This document shows positions 9,669 to 19,554 of a DNA stretch of 21,011 bases, piece after piece; position 1 is the stretch's first letter; each line of letters starts with the position of its first letter. The notes beneath the pieces were generated by a model that saw only the letters and a program-made list of their open reading frames with translations, made no database searches and was not told the origin of the DNA. This DNA is from Silene noctiflora (lineage: Eukaryota; Streptophyta; Magnoliopsida; Caryophyllales; Caryophyllaceae), in the NCBI GenBank assembly GCA_009801015.1, contig VHZZ01023391.1:10546-31556 (forward strand), given 5' to 3'. The position numbers and the translations under genes were made by a program.

Positions 9669-9746
9669 TATTTGTTTTATTCAATGTTTTTATCTAATCC
9701 AATATTGTATTTGTTTTATTCAATGTTTTTATCTAATCCAATATTG
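9669..9746. repeat. Perfect 2 x 39-base tandem duplication
   Basis: The unit starting tatttgttttattcaatg occurs at 9669-9707 and 9708-9746 without a difference. It lies in the KCS intron and is presumably recent. Confidence 0.92.
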
Positions 9747-12217
9747 TAGCGTTGAAGTAAATTGGTCAAAACTCAGGGTGAAAATTTTAGGGCTCGGAAA
9801 CAGTTTTGTAGATTTGATTCAAGACAATGTAATTTAGATTTTGATTTAACTATTATGATAAAATGGGCAATTAACCTAATATAATGGTATGCATGATTTG
9901 TAGGCTATTTGTTATTATATACTCGGTTCTCGATTCAGGAATTTAATTAGTGTACAACTTGATAAAAAGGTAAAGGATGTCAATTAGCTCATCATAACAA
10001 TAAATCCAAAACTGTTGGTTGAGAAAGTGAATGGGTTAAACCAGAGGTGCAGGCGGTGGTAAGTGGCTAAGTAGTGAAGGTAGTTGTTTACCCAATTGCC
10101 TATACTAAAGGCAATCACTGTTTGGTGCAGTATGTTATAAATACTGAATTTAATATTAAGCTTCAATTTTAGGTCGTACTACATGGGATTTATTATGGCC
10201 TTATGGGTAGGGCATAGGTCCACTTGATTAATAGCTTTCCATTCTTCATACGGAGTATATCTCTATAATGCAATGGAGATCATATGTTTGATAATTGATG
10301 TTTAGATAAATGAATTGTGGTCCATCTAAATGTATCTTTGAATAATCGTAAACATAGGGCCGGGTGGTATTATTTTCACAAGACAACTCACAAGTCACAA
10401 CTGAAATATGCGCGTAACATTACAAATAGAAAGATGAGATGATGTTTTTCCAATATTTTGTGGTGATAAAAAATTATATGTGATTTTTTGTCCAATTTAA
10501 ACATAACGATTTAAGCAACAGTAAATTGTATTCCCATAATGGTAAATGTGTCTCTTAATAATTTGATCAACTTGATACGTTATAGTCAAAAGATATGACA
10601 TCGTATAAAAGTAATTGAAGCCTTTTAGAAGAAGGATTTATATTGGCTTTCTTAGTATTATTCCATTATTGTTTACTAATAATAGTAAAATCAGGGGTAC
10701 AAAATCAAACAAATTGAGAACTACTTCTTAATATGATGAACCAACACCAATATTATAGAGCAACTTTTGTCACATTTGATTTAGAACGACAACCAATTGC
10801 CATGTTGTCATTTGTAATAGAGATTATATGTTTGTCTTTTATAAGCTAAGACTCTTACATGAATACAACAAATAATTAGTCCAATAACCAAATAATTAAT
10901 ATAAATATCAAATGACATTATTGTTTGTATAGGAGGTTCTCATATAAATTGCTACTCCCTCCTATTTATACGAAAAATAGTACTTGTTTTTGGGTTGTTT
11001 TTCAAACAAGGTTTATTTCTTGTTTTTTGTTTATTTTCTAATTATTATGTGGCGAGCGAACATAAATTAGAAAAACGGTTAATAAAAAGGTTAAAAGATT
11101 TTTCGTGAAAAAATGGACTATAGCAATTTTTTCTGAGTTCATTTTTAAGATGCACAACTAAAAGACTTAATATTGTCAAAGTGAGAGTGATTTACTTAAG
11201 TTGACGTTGACCATTCAATAAGAACATTTAATAAAAATGTTCAAGTAGGTGAGGCATTTAATAAACATGATGATTTAAGTTATCAAGTGTATCTATAATT
11301 AGAAATAATCAACACGGATTACGTAACTGCGTACCACAAGATTGAGTTCTCTTGCCTTTGTGCAATTCTGCTTACTGTAACTAGACTGTCAAGTACAACT
11401 ATATTTCTATATACAAAATTTTAAGGTACAATTGTTATACCGTTTAATTTCACAAAAGTGACCATTTTGTGATGAATAGTGATCATTTTTTTGTTAAGGG
11501 TGGTCATTTTATAATAATAAAAAGTGTTCTAAAAATAGTCGCAATTTAATACAATATGGTCACTATTTGTATCGTCGCATACTGCGATCGTCGTAGAGTT
11601 ATTTGCGTTCTATATATGCTCAAGTGGTTCGGAAATCAATCTATTTGTTTCATTCAATAAATAAATGCAAGCTTATAGATTTTTAGTCGTACAAGATTTT
11701 GACAATATACATATGGACCAATTGCGGGGAAATTGATTATATGAAAATGAGAGTATGGTCCTCTTACACTTTTTTGTACCACCTAATTTTGATATTTGTT
11801 GTCGATACAAAAACAGTTAGGGATTTAAAAAACTGGTCTCTATCAAACAAGTGAATACGGATGGAATGTCATGCTAGAGCTTTAATTTTTTGAGCTTGAC
11901 CAATTCCAAGCTCAATTCCAGCTCAAGCTCACAATTTAGAACTGAAATTAAATATAGTTAAGATCTATTATGAGATTTTAAAGGTCGTGAACAAGCTGGT
12001 TAACAAGTTTGGGCCGAATTATTATCGAGTCGCGTCCTTGGCACATTTTTCAATTTTCATTATCTGTGCCACCGTGCCCATTTATTGTTTGTACCCTCCA
12101 GAATAAGTTTACTTCCAACTTTTTGGTTGTATTTATATTGCTACGCAATTCAGAAATGCTAGTTCCGCCACTGTGTATTGGATCGAAAATTTACCCAGTT
12201 TTTGTTTAATGACACAG

Positions 12218-13018
12218 GTGCATAAGAACACGTACGCATTAGTAGTGAGCATGGAAAGCATAACAAGAAACTGGTACTGCGGCAACAGCCGATCAATGCT
12301 CATTTCCAATTGCCTGTTCCGCATGGGCGGGGCAGCCATTCTTCTCTCAAACAAAAACTCTGACCGCCGCCGATCAAAATACCAACTCGTCCATGTGGTC
12401 CGCACCCACAAAGGTGCAGACGACAAGAGCTACCGCTGTGCCTTCCAAAAGGAGGACGACGCCGGTTATGTTGGCGTCGCCCTCTCAAAAGACCTTATGG
12501 CTGTCGCGGGCGAAGCCCTAAAAGCCAACATCACTACCCTAGGTCCACTCGTCCTCCCAATTTCTGAGCAACTTCTCTTTTTCGTGTCTCTAGTCGGAAA
12601 AAAGATTTTCCGAATCAAGAAAATTAAACCCTACATACCCGATTTTAAGCTCGCATTCGAGCATTTTTGTATTCATGCTGGTGGAAGAGCGGTTCTGGAC
12701 GAACTAGAGAAGAATTTGGACCTTTCCGATTGGCATATGGAGCCTTCGAAAATGACCCTCTATCGATTTGGAAATACCTCTAGTAGCTCCTTATGGTACG
12801 AATTTGGGTACCTAGAGGCCAAGGGAAGAGTGAAGAAGGGTGACAGAATTTGGCAGATCGGGTTTGGGTCAGGTTTCAAGTGTAACAGTGCGGTTTGGCG
12901 TGCATTGCGTACAGTTGACCCGGGTAAATTGAAAAACGTCTGGATGGACGAAATTGGTAACTTTCCGGTGGATGTTCCTAAATTGTCACCGATAATTATG
13001 TCGGAAATGGAAAGATGA
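12218..13018 (+). CDS. KCS: 3-ketoacyl-CoA synthase, exon 2 (C-terminal half, residues 249-514)
   Basis: This exon completes the condensing domain and the ACP_syn_III_C-type region. Catalytic residues are visible. His401 lies in [10 protein letters not shown] and Asn434 in [14 protein letters not shown], matching FAE1 His391 and Asn424 with the same 33-residue spacing and the same +10 offset as the nucleophile Cys233. Further family marks are [10 protein letters not shown] (His312), [28 protein letters not shown] (His397) and [17 protein letters not shown]. The position matching FAE1 His420 is Tyr430, seen in some other KCS proteins. The tail [14 protein letters not shown] is typical. The stop is TGA at 13016-13018. 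No AATAAA is seen in the next 300 bases, so the polyadenylation site is not placed. Confidence 0.95.
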   Translation: MHKNTYALVVSMESITRNWYCGNSRSMLISNCLFRMGGAAILLSNKNSDRRRSKYQLVHVVRTHKGADDKSYRCAFQKEDDAGYVGVALSKDLMAVAGEALKANITTLGPLVLPISEQLLFFVSLVGKKIFRIKKIKPYIPDFKLAFEHFCIHAGGRAVLDELEKNLDLSDWHMEPSKMTLYRFGNTSSSSLWYEFGYLEAKGRVKKGDRIWQIGFGSGFKCNSAVWRALRTVDPGKLKNVWMDEIGNFPVDVPKLSPIIMSEMER

Positions 13019-13493
13019 TCCCATGCAGGACCGGTACCGACTACCGTAACAGTATTGATAAGGTGGTCACATTGTCGTTTACCAATTACCATTATTAATT
13101 TGATTGTCGTTGGTTGTTTATTAGATGTACGTACTGTTATTATATTTATTGTATGAAGAATGTGAGAAACGTAATGGGTGGTTCAACGTATTTGAAGCTG
13201 GGTCCTAGGGCGCGTGTGTGTGGGGGGAATTTGATGGACTGATTTTAATGCGTACCGTCTGAAATTGTCCCTAGTTCATTTTATTTCCTTTAGTCATTTG
13301 ATGTTTGAGTTGATATTTATCTGAATCAGAACATGGTTTGTGGACTTGATAACTTTGATATGAAACAAACCCAACACATTGGTTATCTATCTATAGTCTT
13401 TGATTATTGCTATGAGCCTATGCATCAATGCACACAATCTAAACTTGTTTATGTGATTTCGACTTGTTAAATTGTATAATTTTGCTTCATATA
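13019..13493. other. KCS 3' flank
   Basis: The 3' untranslated region should lie here; tttattgtatgaagaatgtg near 13146-13165 is a possible diverged polyadenylation region. A frame running backwards across 12760-13092 is only the complement of exon 2 and is not a gene. Confidence 0.5.
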
Positions 13494-13592
13494 TACTACT
13501 TCCTTCATTTTCACATAATGTACCCATTTTATTAAAATACTCCACTCATATATTCAACAAATTGGTACATCATATGAAAACGGAGGAAGTAA
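13494..13592. mobile_element. Stowaway-like MITE, about 99 bp
   Basis: The left end actacttccttcattttcac matches the right end read in reverse (attacttcctccgttttcat), and the match continues to about 30 bases (...atgtacc). TA flanks both sides. This is one of several MITEs of the cttcctccgt type in the window. Confidence 0.8.
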
Positions 13593-13610
13593 TAAATTGA
13601 AAAAAGATTG

Positions 13611-13838
13611 GACAAAATAATTATTCATATACATAATCATTCTTGTATTAAACTTATTAAGGAGGATCAACTCGTCAGCAACAACCTCAAATTCTTGGTT
13701 TTAAAAAAGATGCAAAGATCTTATCAAACAGAGAGCTGGACAAACAAGCTGGAACATAGGTATAGGGAAGTCCATCGAGCTAACGACTGGCTCGCTATAA
13801 TCGCGGGGTTAATGCTAGCACCATTTCAACTCTTCTAG
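13611..13838 (+). pseudogene. Orphan LINE RNase H domain fragment
   Basis: The plus-strand frame ending at 13838 reads CIKLIKEDQL..., then KLEHRYREVHRANDWLA. This matches the end of the RVT_3-type RNase H domain carried by plant L1-type LINEs, whose family pattern is a DS..V..LI segment followed by ..H.YREaN..AD.LA. Only about 70 residues are present and nothing upstream encodes reverse transcriptase, so this is a 5'-truncated or eroded LINE copy. It starts just after the MITE ending at 13592 and lies opposite in orientation to the large LINE at 16214-21011. A fragment of a cellular RNase H-like gene is less likely. The normal N after YREa is replaced by H, and the AD pair by ND. Confidence 0.6.
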
Positions 13839-14017
13839 ACTAAAGCGGTGGTGAATGCAAGAATTTGTCCTCGGAGGGCCAAAGAAAAATCAATACATTA
13901 TCTTTCATCTCAAGAAGTACTGTAATATTTTAGAATATTTGTTCTCTAAATTAAAGTTGTATGAAGTATAAAATATGGAATGGTAATTAGTACTCTACTC
14001 ATTTTTTCTTTAATAAA

Positions 14018-14182
14018 TACTTCCTATGTCCCGGTCATTTATTACCAATTTCATTTTGGGGTGTCTCAATCAATTATTTACCTGTATATTTAAGGAATGT
14101 CTTTGGTGGGCAACCACGTGTCATCTATCCTTGATCTTTGTGTCAAAACCAAAAGTAAACAAACGACCGGGATGAGGGAATA
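14018..14182. mobile_element. Complete Stowaway-like MITE, about 165 bp
   Basis: The left end tacttcctatgtcccggtca and the inverted right end tattccctcatcccggtcgt match through cccggtc. TA occurs at both outer edges. The internal text (ccttgatctttgtgtcaaaa, then aagtaaacaaacgaccggg) is also recognisable in the interrupted copy at 14858-15657. This copy therefore serves as a template showing what that one looked like before it was split. Confidence 0.8.
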
Positions 14183-14495
14183 GTACATTTTAGTTATAAT
14201 TTTATAATTAAAATAAGGTGTTTAATGGTTTAAAGCTTAATATATTACTTTGAAGAGTTTGAACTCATGGGTTCAAATCAATTTTTTTTGACAAATGCAT
14301 TAAGTAAACAAATGCATGAGAGAAGAGCTACAAGGCCCATATCAACAAGCAAGTTCATGGGCTAAGTTCCCAACGCCCATATCATCCATTGCATTTGTCC
14401 TTTTATTATTATAGGAGCCAAAATTACAAGATGTTACCGAGTAAACAACAAAACAAGGACCCCAAATATTCAAAAGTATAGCTTTGAGGGCATTA
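14183..14495. other. AT-rich stretch without recognised feature
   Basis: No coding signal is seen. The ends ttgaactcatgggttcaa near 14259-14276 form a small inverted repeat with a B-box-like half, but no A-box precedes it. Confidence 0.5.
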
Positions 14496-14748
14496 AACAT
14501 TATAGCAAAGCTTTAAGGACTTCAATGTAACGTCCATCCATTACTCCGTTATATACAACAAGTGAGTAATACGTTTATATTATCACAAATTCTTATTTAG
14601 GATGAGTATATCTGTTTTAAATTTTAAGTCAGGTCAAGTTTATAAATAAGACAACAACCAAATATACAGGAAAAACAACAAATTTGTTTTATAGGCTCAA
14701 GTAATATGATACTTTAGCCGTTTTAATATTAAGTCGGATGGTTAAGGA
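14496..14748 (+). repeat. Left arm of a long inverted repeat
   Basis: This arm of about 250 bases (attatagcaaagctttaagg ... taagtcggatggttaagga) matches the reverse complement of 15958-16208 at roughly 70 percent by eye. Shared anchors in order are tagcaaag.tttaagga, acaacaagtgagta, acaaatt, aaatttgt.ttata.gctcaagt and taag.cggat. The two arms could be terminal inverted repeats of one foldback or MULE-like element, or two opposite insertions of one family. Confidence 0.7.
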
Positions 14749-14960
14749 AGCCTAAATGTTTATTTATAAGCACAATAGAGATTCATTACAAATTTCCCGC
14801 CAAGAATATCATTATAACTTAGCCAACTTATTAAAATAAACTTTACACATTCTTGTGTAACTCCCTTCGTCCCAGTCATTTCTTTACCTATTTTATTTTA
14901 GGGCGTCCAGTTTTTTATTTACCTTTTTATTTTAGAAAAGTTTTGGTTTTTAATGTATTA

Positions 14961-15530
14961 CTAGTTTTACAACTCGTGCAATGCACGGGACTTTCATATT
15001 TTTGTATGTATGAAACTTCTTATTTAACCACTATAATTGAAAAAGTACTTAATGCATTCTATTTCAAAGACTTCTTATTTAACCACTATAATAGAAAAAT
15101 TATTTAATGATTAAATGTGTTGGAAAAATAACTATATATGAAATGGTAGGTTTCGCGAAATGTTTTACTTCGATTGCTCCTTAAATAAAAGAATAGTCTT
15201 ATGTAAAATGGTTTTACAAAAAAATGGACCTAAACATACAAAGAGCAATGAGTAAAGACAATCGTTAAAATGACATGTTTTATAATAATCTTGTTCAAGG
15301 TCGCCTCACACAAGTAAATGGGTGAACAATTGTTGCTTGATGGTCTTTTCTTTATAAATTAGGCAATAAATATGAGAGAAGATGAAGAGTTATTGTTTGG
15401 TGGTATTTTTTTTTTAAGGAAATGTATTGTTGATGAGGTGGATGGTAAAATGAGTGAATAAGTGTAAATGTTGATGTGGCAAAAAGTTGAATGTTTAGTT
15501 TGTGTTTTTATTATTATATATAGATATAGA
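14961..15530 (-). mobile_element. Non-autonomous Helitron, 570 bp, nested in a MITE
   Basis: On the minus strand the element starts TCTATATCTATATATAATA (its TC is the complement of 15529-15530) and ends with stem cgtgc / gcacg, ten bases, then CTAG (14961-14964). The base before it is A and the base after it is T, the expected insertion between A and T with no target duplication. No protein is encoded. It shares both end signatures with the larger copy at 2706-4104. Insertion inside a recognisable MITE fixes both boundaries. Confidence 0.8.
15015..15109. repeat. Imperfect tandem repeat, two copies of about 40 bases (period 55)
   Basis: The unit acttcttatttaaccactat is followed by aat.gaaaaa.ta.ttaatg. 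It occurs at 15015-15054 and 15070-15109 with a few differences, inside the smaller Helitron. Confidence 0.8.
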
Positions 15531-15657
15531 TTTGTTCATCCACATTCATCTTAGTCCACTTGTCACTCAATTACAATAACTACAAATAATCTCCTCCACT
15601 TTTCTTCGTCTTTGTGCCAAAAATAAAGCTTAACAAACTACCGGGCCGGATGAAGTA

Positions 15658-15957
15658 TAAAAGATTAAGAAAATTTCCTAATTTAACGACAATTAGGCTA
15701 ATAACAAAAAAAACCTGTTAGTTAACGAATGTTTATATATTATTAAACAATAACTAATAACAACAAAATTAATAACGACTTAAATTAGGATAAAATAAAT
15801 TCGATTTAGAACGAAAAAATTTCAAACGATCATAACTTTTTTCTCAGATGTCTATTTTTTTTTTTTTTTTTTTATATATATTTTTTTTCAAATCACTTAT
15901 CTCGACGAGACTAACACAATGGAAAAAAAATATGTAAATGTCCACCATAAATGAAAT
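15658..15957. other. Interior of the inverted-repeat structure
   Basis: AT-rich sequence between the split MITE and the right arm, with a run of 19 T at 15855-15873. No open frame of interest and no transposase domain is seen, so if the arms bound one element it is non-autonomous. Confidence 0.5.
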
Positions 15958-16208
15958 CCTTACATCCGTCTTAACATTAGAACGAGTCAAGTGTCATGTC
16001 ACTTGAGCATATAAGACAAATTTATTGTCTTTTCTATACATTTTGTTTTGTCTTACTCATACTACTCGACCCGCCTTAAATTTAAGACGTATATAACCGT
16101 CTTAAATATGAATTTGTAATAAACATATATACTACTCACTTGTTGTATGTAATAGAGGGATGAATGGTCGTTACTTTGAGGTCCTTAAAACTTTGCTATT
16201 ATAATTAA
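15958..16208 (-). repeat. Right arm of a long inverted repeat
   Basis: The partner of 14496-14748. It contains a 12-base palindrome cttaaatttaag and an inverted pair taagacg / cgtctta (about 16078-16107) that make the arm itself foldable. Its outer end lies only about 6 bases from the poly(A) end of the LINE. Confidence 0.7.
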
Positions 16209-16261
16209 GGGCCGTTTTTTTCGACAAAGGTGTACTACTTCTTATAAATATGTAACAAGAT

Positions 16262-16640
16262 TTACAAGAAACCGCTAATATAACATGTTTGATTACAATC
16301 TAAGAAAAACTTGATACGACTAAAACTATTAGAAACAACTATCGGGCCTATAGGCAGCATGTCGCTTATGTAAAGCAACTGGAGAAGTTGTTTGTTGCTG
16401 ATTTTGAACAGCATCGGTTGAAGTCTACGAACGGAGGCATAAGTCATAGCCTCCACTAGAGCTGTGATGGCAGCATGAAGACGAGAGTTGCAAAAACAGT
16501 CACTATAATCATGAAGAACAAGATCATTGTAGCGGATTTGAAAGGCCCAAGTCCACATCTTTTTATTGAAAGCAACAACGATTTCAATGCAGTGGTGAAA
16601 TTGTTGTAAAGCAGAGAAAGAAGGACATAAATCCGCATGT
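16262..16640 (-). pseudogene. LINE RNase H domain, degenerate
   Basis: The text LHAAITALVEAMTYAS, then KISNKQLLQLLY corresponds to the RVT_3-type RNase H block (HAE..AL..G...A, then ..SD...v..l). The usual acidic residues are missing: HAA replaces HAE and ISN replaces ESD. Catalysis would therefore be lost even without the frame breaks. The connecting segment NVIFGGSPVNTVAIIQEA reads in another frame near 16690-16770. The domain ends about 45 bases before the poly(A) end. Confidence 0.7.
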
Positions 16641-16889
16641 TTTAAGTGAGTTTATTCTGTGGGAACCTGGAACTGTTGTTGCGCGCATAGCCGATCAGCC
16701 TCTTGTATAATGGCAACAGTGTTGACAGGGGAACCTCCAAAAATTACATTACTCCTGTGATTCCAAAGCAAAAATGTAGAAGGGCAAAGTGCATTTTCTC
16801 ACAACTAACATCTGCATCAGTAGTGCGGGATAAATACCTCAAGAAGTTTTGGAAGCATGAAAGAAAAGGTATATTAGGGGCAGATTATG

Positions 16890-17820
16890 ATCGAACTCCA
16901 AGGTGACTGGCAAACCAAACTCGTTTGATGACCTCACAATCTTGGAAAAGGCGACTCATAGATTCGGAAGTCAGATGGCAAAAATAACAAACGGAGTTAA
17001 TTTTTAACCCCCTTCTAATTAGCACATCTAGGTATAATTTGATGAGTCATTTACCACAGAAAAATATTAATGTGAGGCTGACATTGGAGATTCCAAATTA
17101 AATCCCACTGAAAGTCGGTACAATGACTCGAAACATAGAAAGAAGACAATGAACCTTTTTTCATAAGCAAGGAGTAACCAGAACGAGATGAGTATCTTCC
17201 ATCTTCCGTGAACTTCCAATATATATAATCATCCATAGGTTGGTGAGGGAGTTCCAAGGCACAAATAGCTTTTGTTGAAGTTTTATGAAATAGTGGAAAA
17301 TATTTTTGGTGTTCCAGTGAGTCGAGTCTAGCAAAAGATCATCAAAAGTAACTGTCTGAGGTTGCATCAGAGACTTGAAAATAGGCAAATCACCAAGAAT
17401 CCAAGAGTCAGATTTAAGATCAATTGATTTCCCATTTCCAAATTTCCATGCAATTCCATCACGAAGTAAAAGGGTGGTTCTAACAATGCATTTCCAGGCA
17501 TAAGACGCTGCTGAATATTTTGATTTGCTGCTGGGTATAGGAAAGTCCTTCTGGTATTTGGATCGAATAACTTTGGAAAAAAGCAAAGACGACTGATGGT
17601 GAGAACGCCAGAAATTTTTGGCCAACAATACTTTACTAGCAATCTTAGCATTCTTGAGTCCAAGTCCACCGTGTGTCTTTAATTGTTGTAATTGGTCCAA
17701 AGGTAACCAGTGCTGAGCATGTGTATTATGAGGTTTTTTCCACCAGAAAAGATCAATAAGGTAATTGATTTTTGAAGTGATCTTCTGAAGTAATGGAATA
17801 ACGGAGGCGACATAAGCAAT
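16890..17820 (-). pseudogene. LINE ORF2 thumb and zf-RVT zinc region, broken
   Basis: After the reverse transcriptase come LFWWKKPHN, WLPLDQLQQLKTHGGLGLKN and DGRYSSRSGYSLL. A further frame then gives LIRRGLKINSVCYFCHLT (Cys pair at 16978-16989) and LFQDCEVIKRVWF. The last two match the zf-RVT region (C..C...H.F..C....VW). The frame changes near 17260, between LFVPWN and ELPHQPMDD, and again near 17045. Confidence 0.85.
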
Positions 17821-17823
17821 CTA

Positions 17824-18952
17824 TGCCAAGAGAATAGAGTTAATAAGTATCAACTTAGCTGCTTGTGAAAATTTTGCCGGCCCCCAGGAAAGTATCTTAT
17901 TTGAGATCTTGTCTAATAAAAACTGGAAAGTCGACAATTTTCTTCTGCCCAAATCAATCGGGATGCCCAGATAATGTCCATAATTTGATTTTGATTGCAC
18001 GTGTAAAATGTCAAGAATATGCTCCTTAAAATCCGGCGGAGTATTTGGGCTGAATTTGATGTACGATTTTTGATGATTAATCATTTGACCTGAGATAGAG
18101 CTGGAATCATTCAAGATTCTTCGTATGGACTCACAACTAGAAGTTGTTAGACGAAGGCAAAATAGTGAATCATCTGCATATAATAAATGAGAAGTAGCAG
18201 ACCTCTGTCTGGAGAGTTTAATGCCCTCAATTTCACCATTAGATTCAGCTTTGATAATCAGAAGCGACAAGATTTCCATGCATAATATAAAGAGGTAAGG
18301 CGAAATAGGATCACCTTAACGCAATCCACATTGAGAAAACATACGGCTTGAGGGAGTACCATTAATAAGAATTTGCAGCGAAACAGTTTTCACACAAGTT
18401 TTGATTAGCTTCCTAAAATCCTTCGGGAAACCAAAAAGTTTGAGAACGTTGAATAAGGAGGGCCAGAAAACTCTGTCAAAAGCTTTATTCATATCAAGCT
18501 TAATAGCCCCAAAACCGCAGGTACCCCTTTTTCCGTTGATTTATATAAGTCAGAATCTCATATCCAAGAAAACCTCAATCACTGATTAAACGTCCGGGGA
18601 CAAAAGCATTTTGATTTTGCCCAATGATGCGATCAATTACCGTCTTGAGCCTAAGAGCAATACGTTTAGAAGCAGCTCTGTAGATGACATTACAAAAACT
18701 AATAGGACGAAACTGATAAATCATCTCTCGTAGGCCAACGTTTGGAATGAGAACAACATGTGTGTTGTTCCAAGCAGGAGGAAGTCTACCCGAGTTTAGG
18801 AAAGATAGTACAGCTGAGGTGATATCCTCCTTGATGAGTCCCCAAAAAAGATGATAAAAGCGAGGTGGGAAACTGTCAGGCCCTGGATATTTATTTGGTT
18901 TCATCGAAAAAAACACTTTTTCTACATCTTTGGATGTGAATGCTTGAGACAA
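17824..18952 (-). pseudogene. LINE ORF2 reverse transcriptase domain, broken
   Basis: Family blocks appear in order: KPNKYPGPDSFPPRFY, AWNNTHVVLIPN, FRPISFCNVIYR, QNAFVPGRLISD, LDMNKAFDRVFW (catalytic Asp codon 18493-18495), LLYADDSLF (catalytic YADD 18169-18180), then GHYLGIPI. Catalytic aspartates survive, yet the frame is lost: TGA follows GRLISD at 18575-18577 and part of the next block is missing. The frame changes before LDMNKAFD. The usual Gln in GLRQGDP is replaced by a TAA stop (18316-18318). A TAG follows at 17821-17823. Confidence 0.92.
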
Positions 18953-19552
18953 ATAATTCTGCTGGAAACCATCTAGCTAAGGAATAGATAAGTCGTCAAG
19001 TGCTAATGATGGCGTAGAATGAGTACTGGAACTGAAAAGGCTTGTGAATTGAGAAACAATCAATTGAGAGATCCATATCAGAAGAAATCCAGTTGCCCAT
19101 ATTAATTTTCAAAGCAATAATTCGAAGACGTTTCTGACGACCTTTTGATCGGCTAAAAAAAATGAAGTTGGCAGCCCGTCATTGAAACAAAACTCTGATT
19201 TTGCACGTTGTTTCCAAAAGAAGTGCTGGATGTAGACGTCATGCTCAATAGATCTGATATTGTTTATATAACTAAAAGTAGAGGAGCTATCCTGAGCATG
19301 AGCAGCAAATATTGATAAATCCTTGGATATTAAGCTCCAGTCCAGCATAAAATGACAACGATTCTGAAGAACCCATTTTAAAATTGCATTACGGATATTG
19401 GCGAGCTTCATGGAGACAAAAGCAGTGGAATAACAAGCATTAGAATTCCAGATGGATGAAATAATACATTGAATATCCGGATGTTCCAAACACCAATTAT
19501 CCACTCGATAGGGTTGCTTTGGTTTCTTGGATTTGGCAGAAGTAGATAGCAC
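18953..19552 (-). pseudogene. LINE ORF2 linker between endonuclease and reverse transcriptase
   Basis: The text PYRVDNWCLEHPDIQ, then FFWKQRAKSEFCFNDG, then the shifted segment RQKRLRIIALKINMGNWI is typical of the linker in plant LINEs (W..R.K..W...GD.N..FFH, then I..L....G.W). A stop ends the first frame near 19109. Another interrupts just before the reverse transcriptase start (tag near 18976). Confidence 0.75.
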
Positions 19553-19554
19553 AA

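Larger units (their letters stand above)
8146..12217 (+). other. KCS intron, 4072 bp, phase 0
   Basis: The intron begins gtttga, with an in-frame tga at 8149-8151, and ends gacacag. Joining CAG (Gln248) to GTG (Val249) restores the family text [15 protein letters not shown] with no gap. The intron is strongly AT-rich against the GC-richer exon 2. It contains a MITE (8333-8426), a (TTA)20 tract (9440-9499) and a 39-bp duplication (9669-9746). A cluster of gctcaagctc-type words lies at 11870-11940. A lone MITE-like end (actccctcc) sits near 10952. No further exon is needed or seen. At about 4 kb it is long for a plant KCS, many of which have no or short introns, so insertions have probably enlarged it. 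Confidence 0.9.
14858..15657. mobile_element. Stowaway-like MITE split by a Helitron
   Basis: The left end taactcccttcgtcccagtc and the inverted right end tacttcatccggcccggtag are of the same type as the intact MITE at 14018-14182. The right half (cttcgtctttgtgccaaaaa then taacaaactaccgggccgg) follows that copy too. Without the 570-base insert at 14961-15530 the MITE would be about 230 bases, a normal length. Confidence 0.75.

Noticed and set aside
10950..10985. MITE-type end actccctcctatttatacg in the KCS intron
   Set aside because: No inverted partner end was found downstream within about 1 kb, so a complete element cannot be supported.
12133..12488. Minus-strand frames opposite exon 2 of the KCS gene
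   Set aside because: They are complements of a confidently identified coding exon and show no homology of their own.
14241..14290. tRNA-like B-box (gggttcaaatc)
   Set aside because: No A-box at a suitable distance and no cloverleaf; the hit is part of a small inverted repeat.
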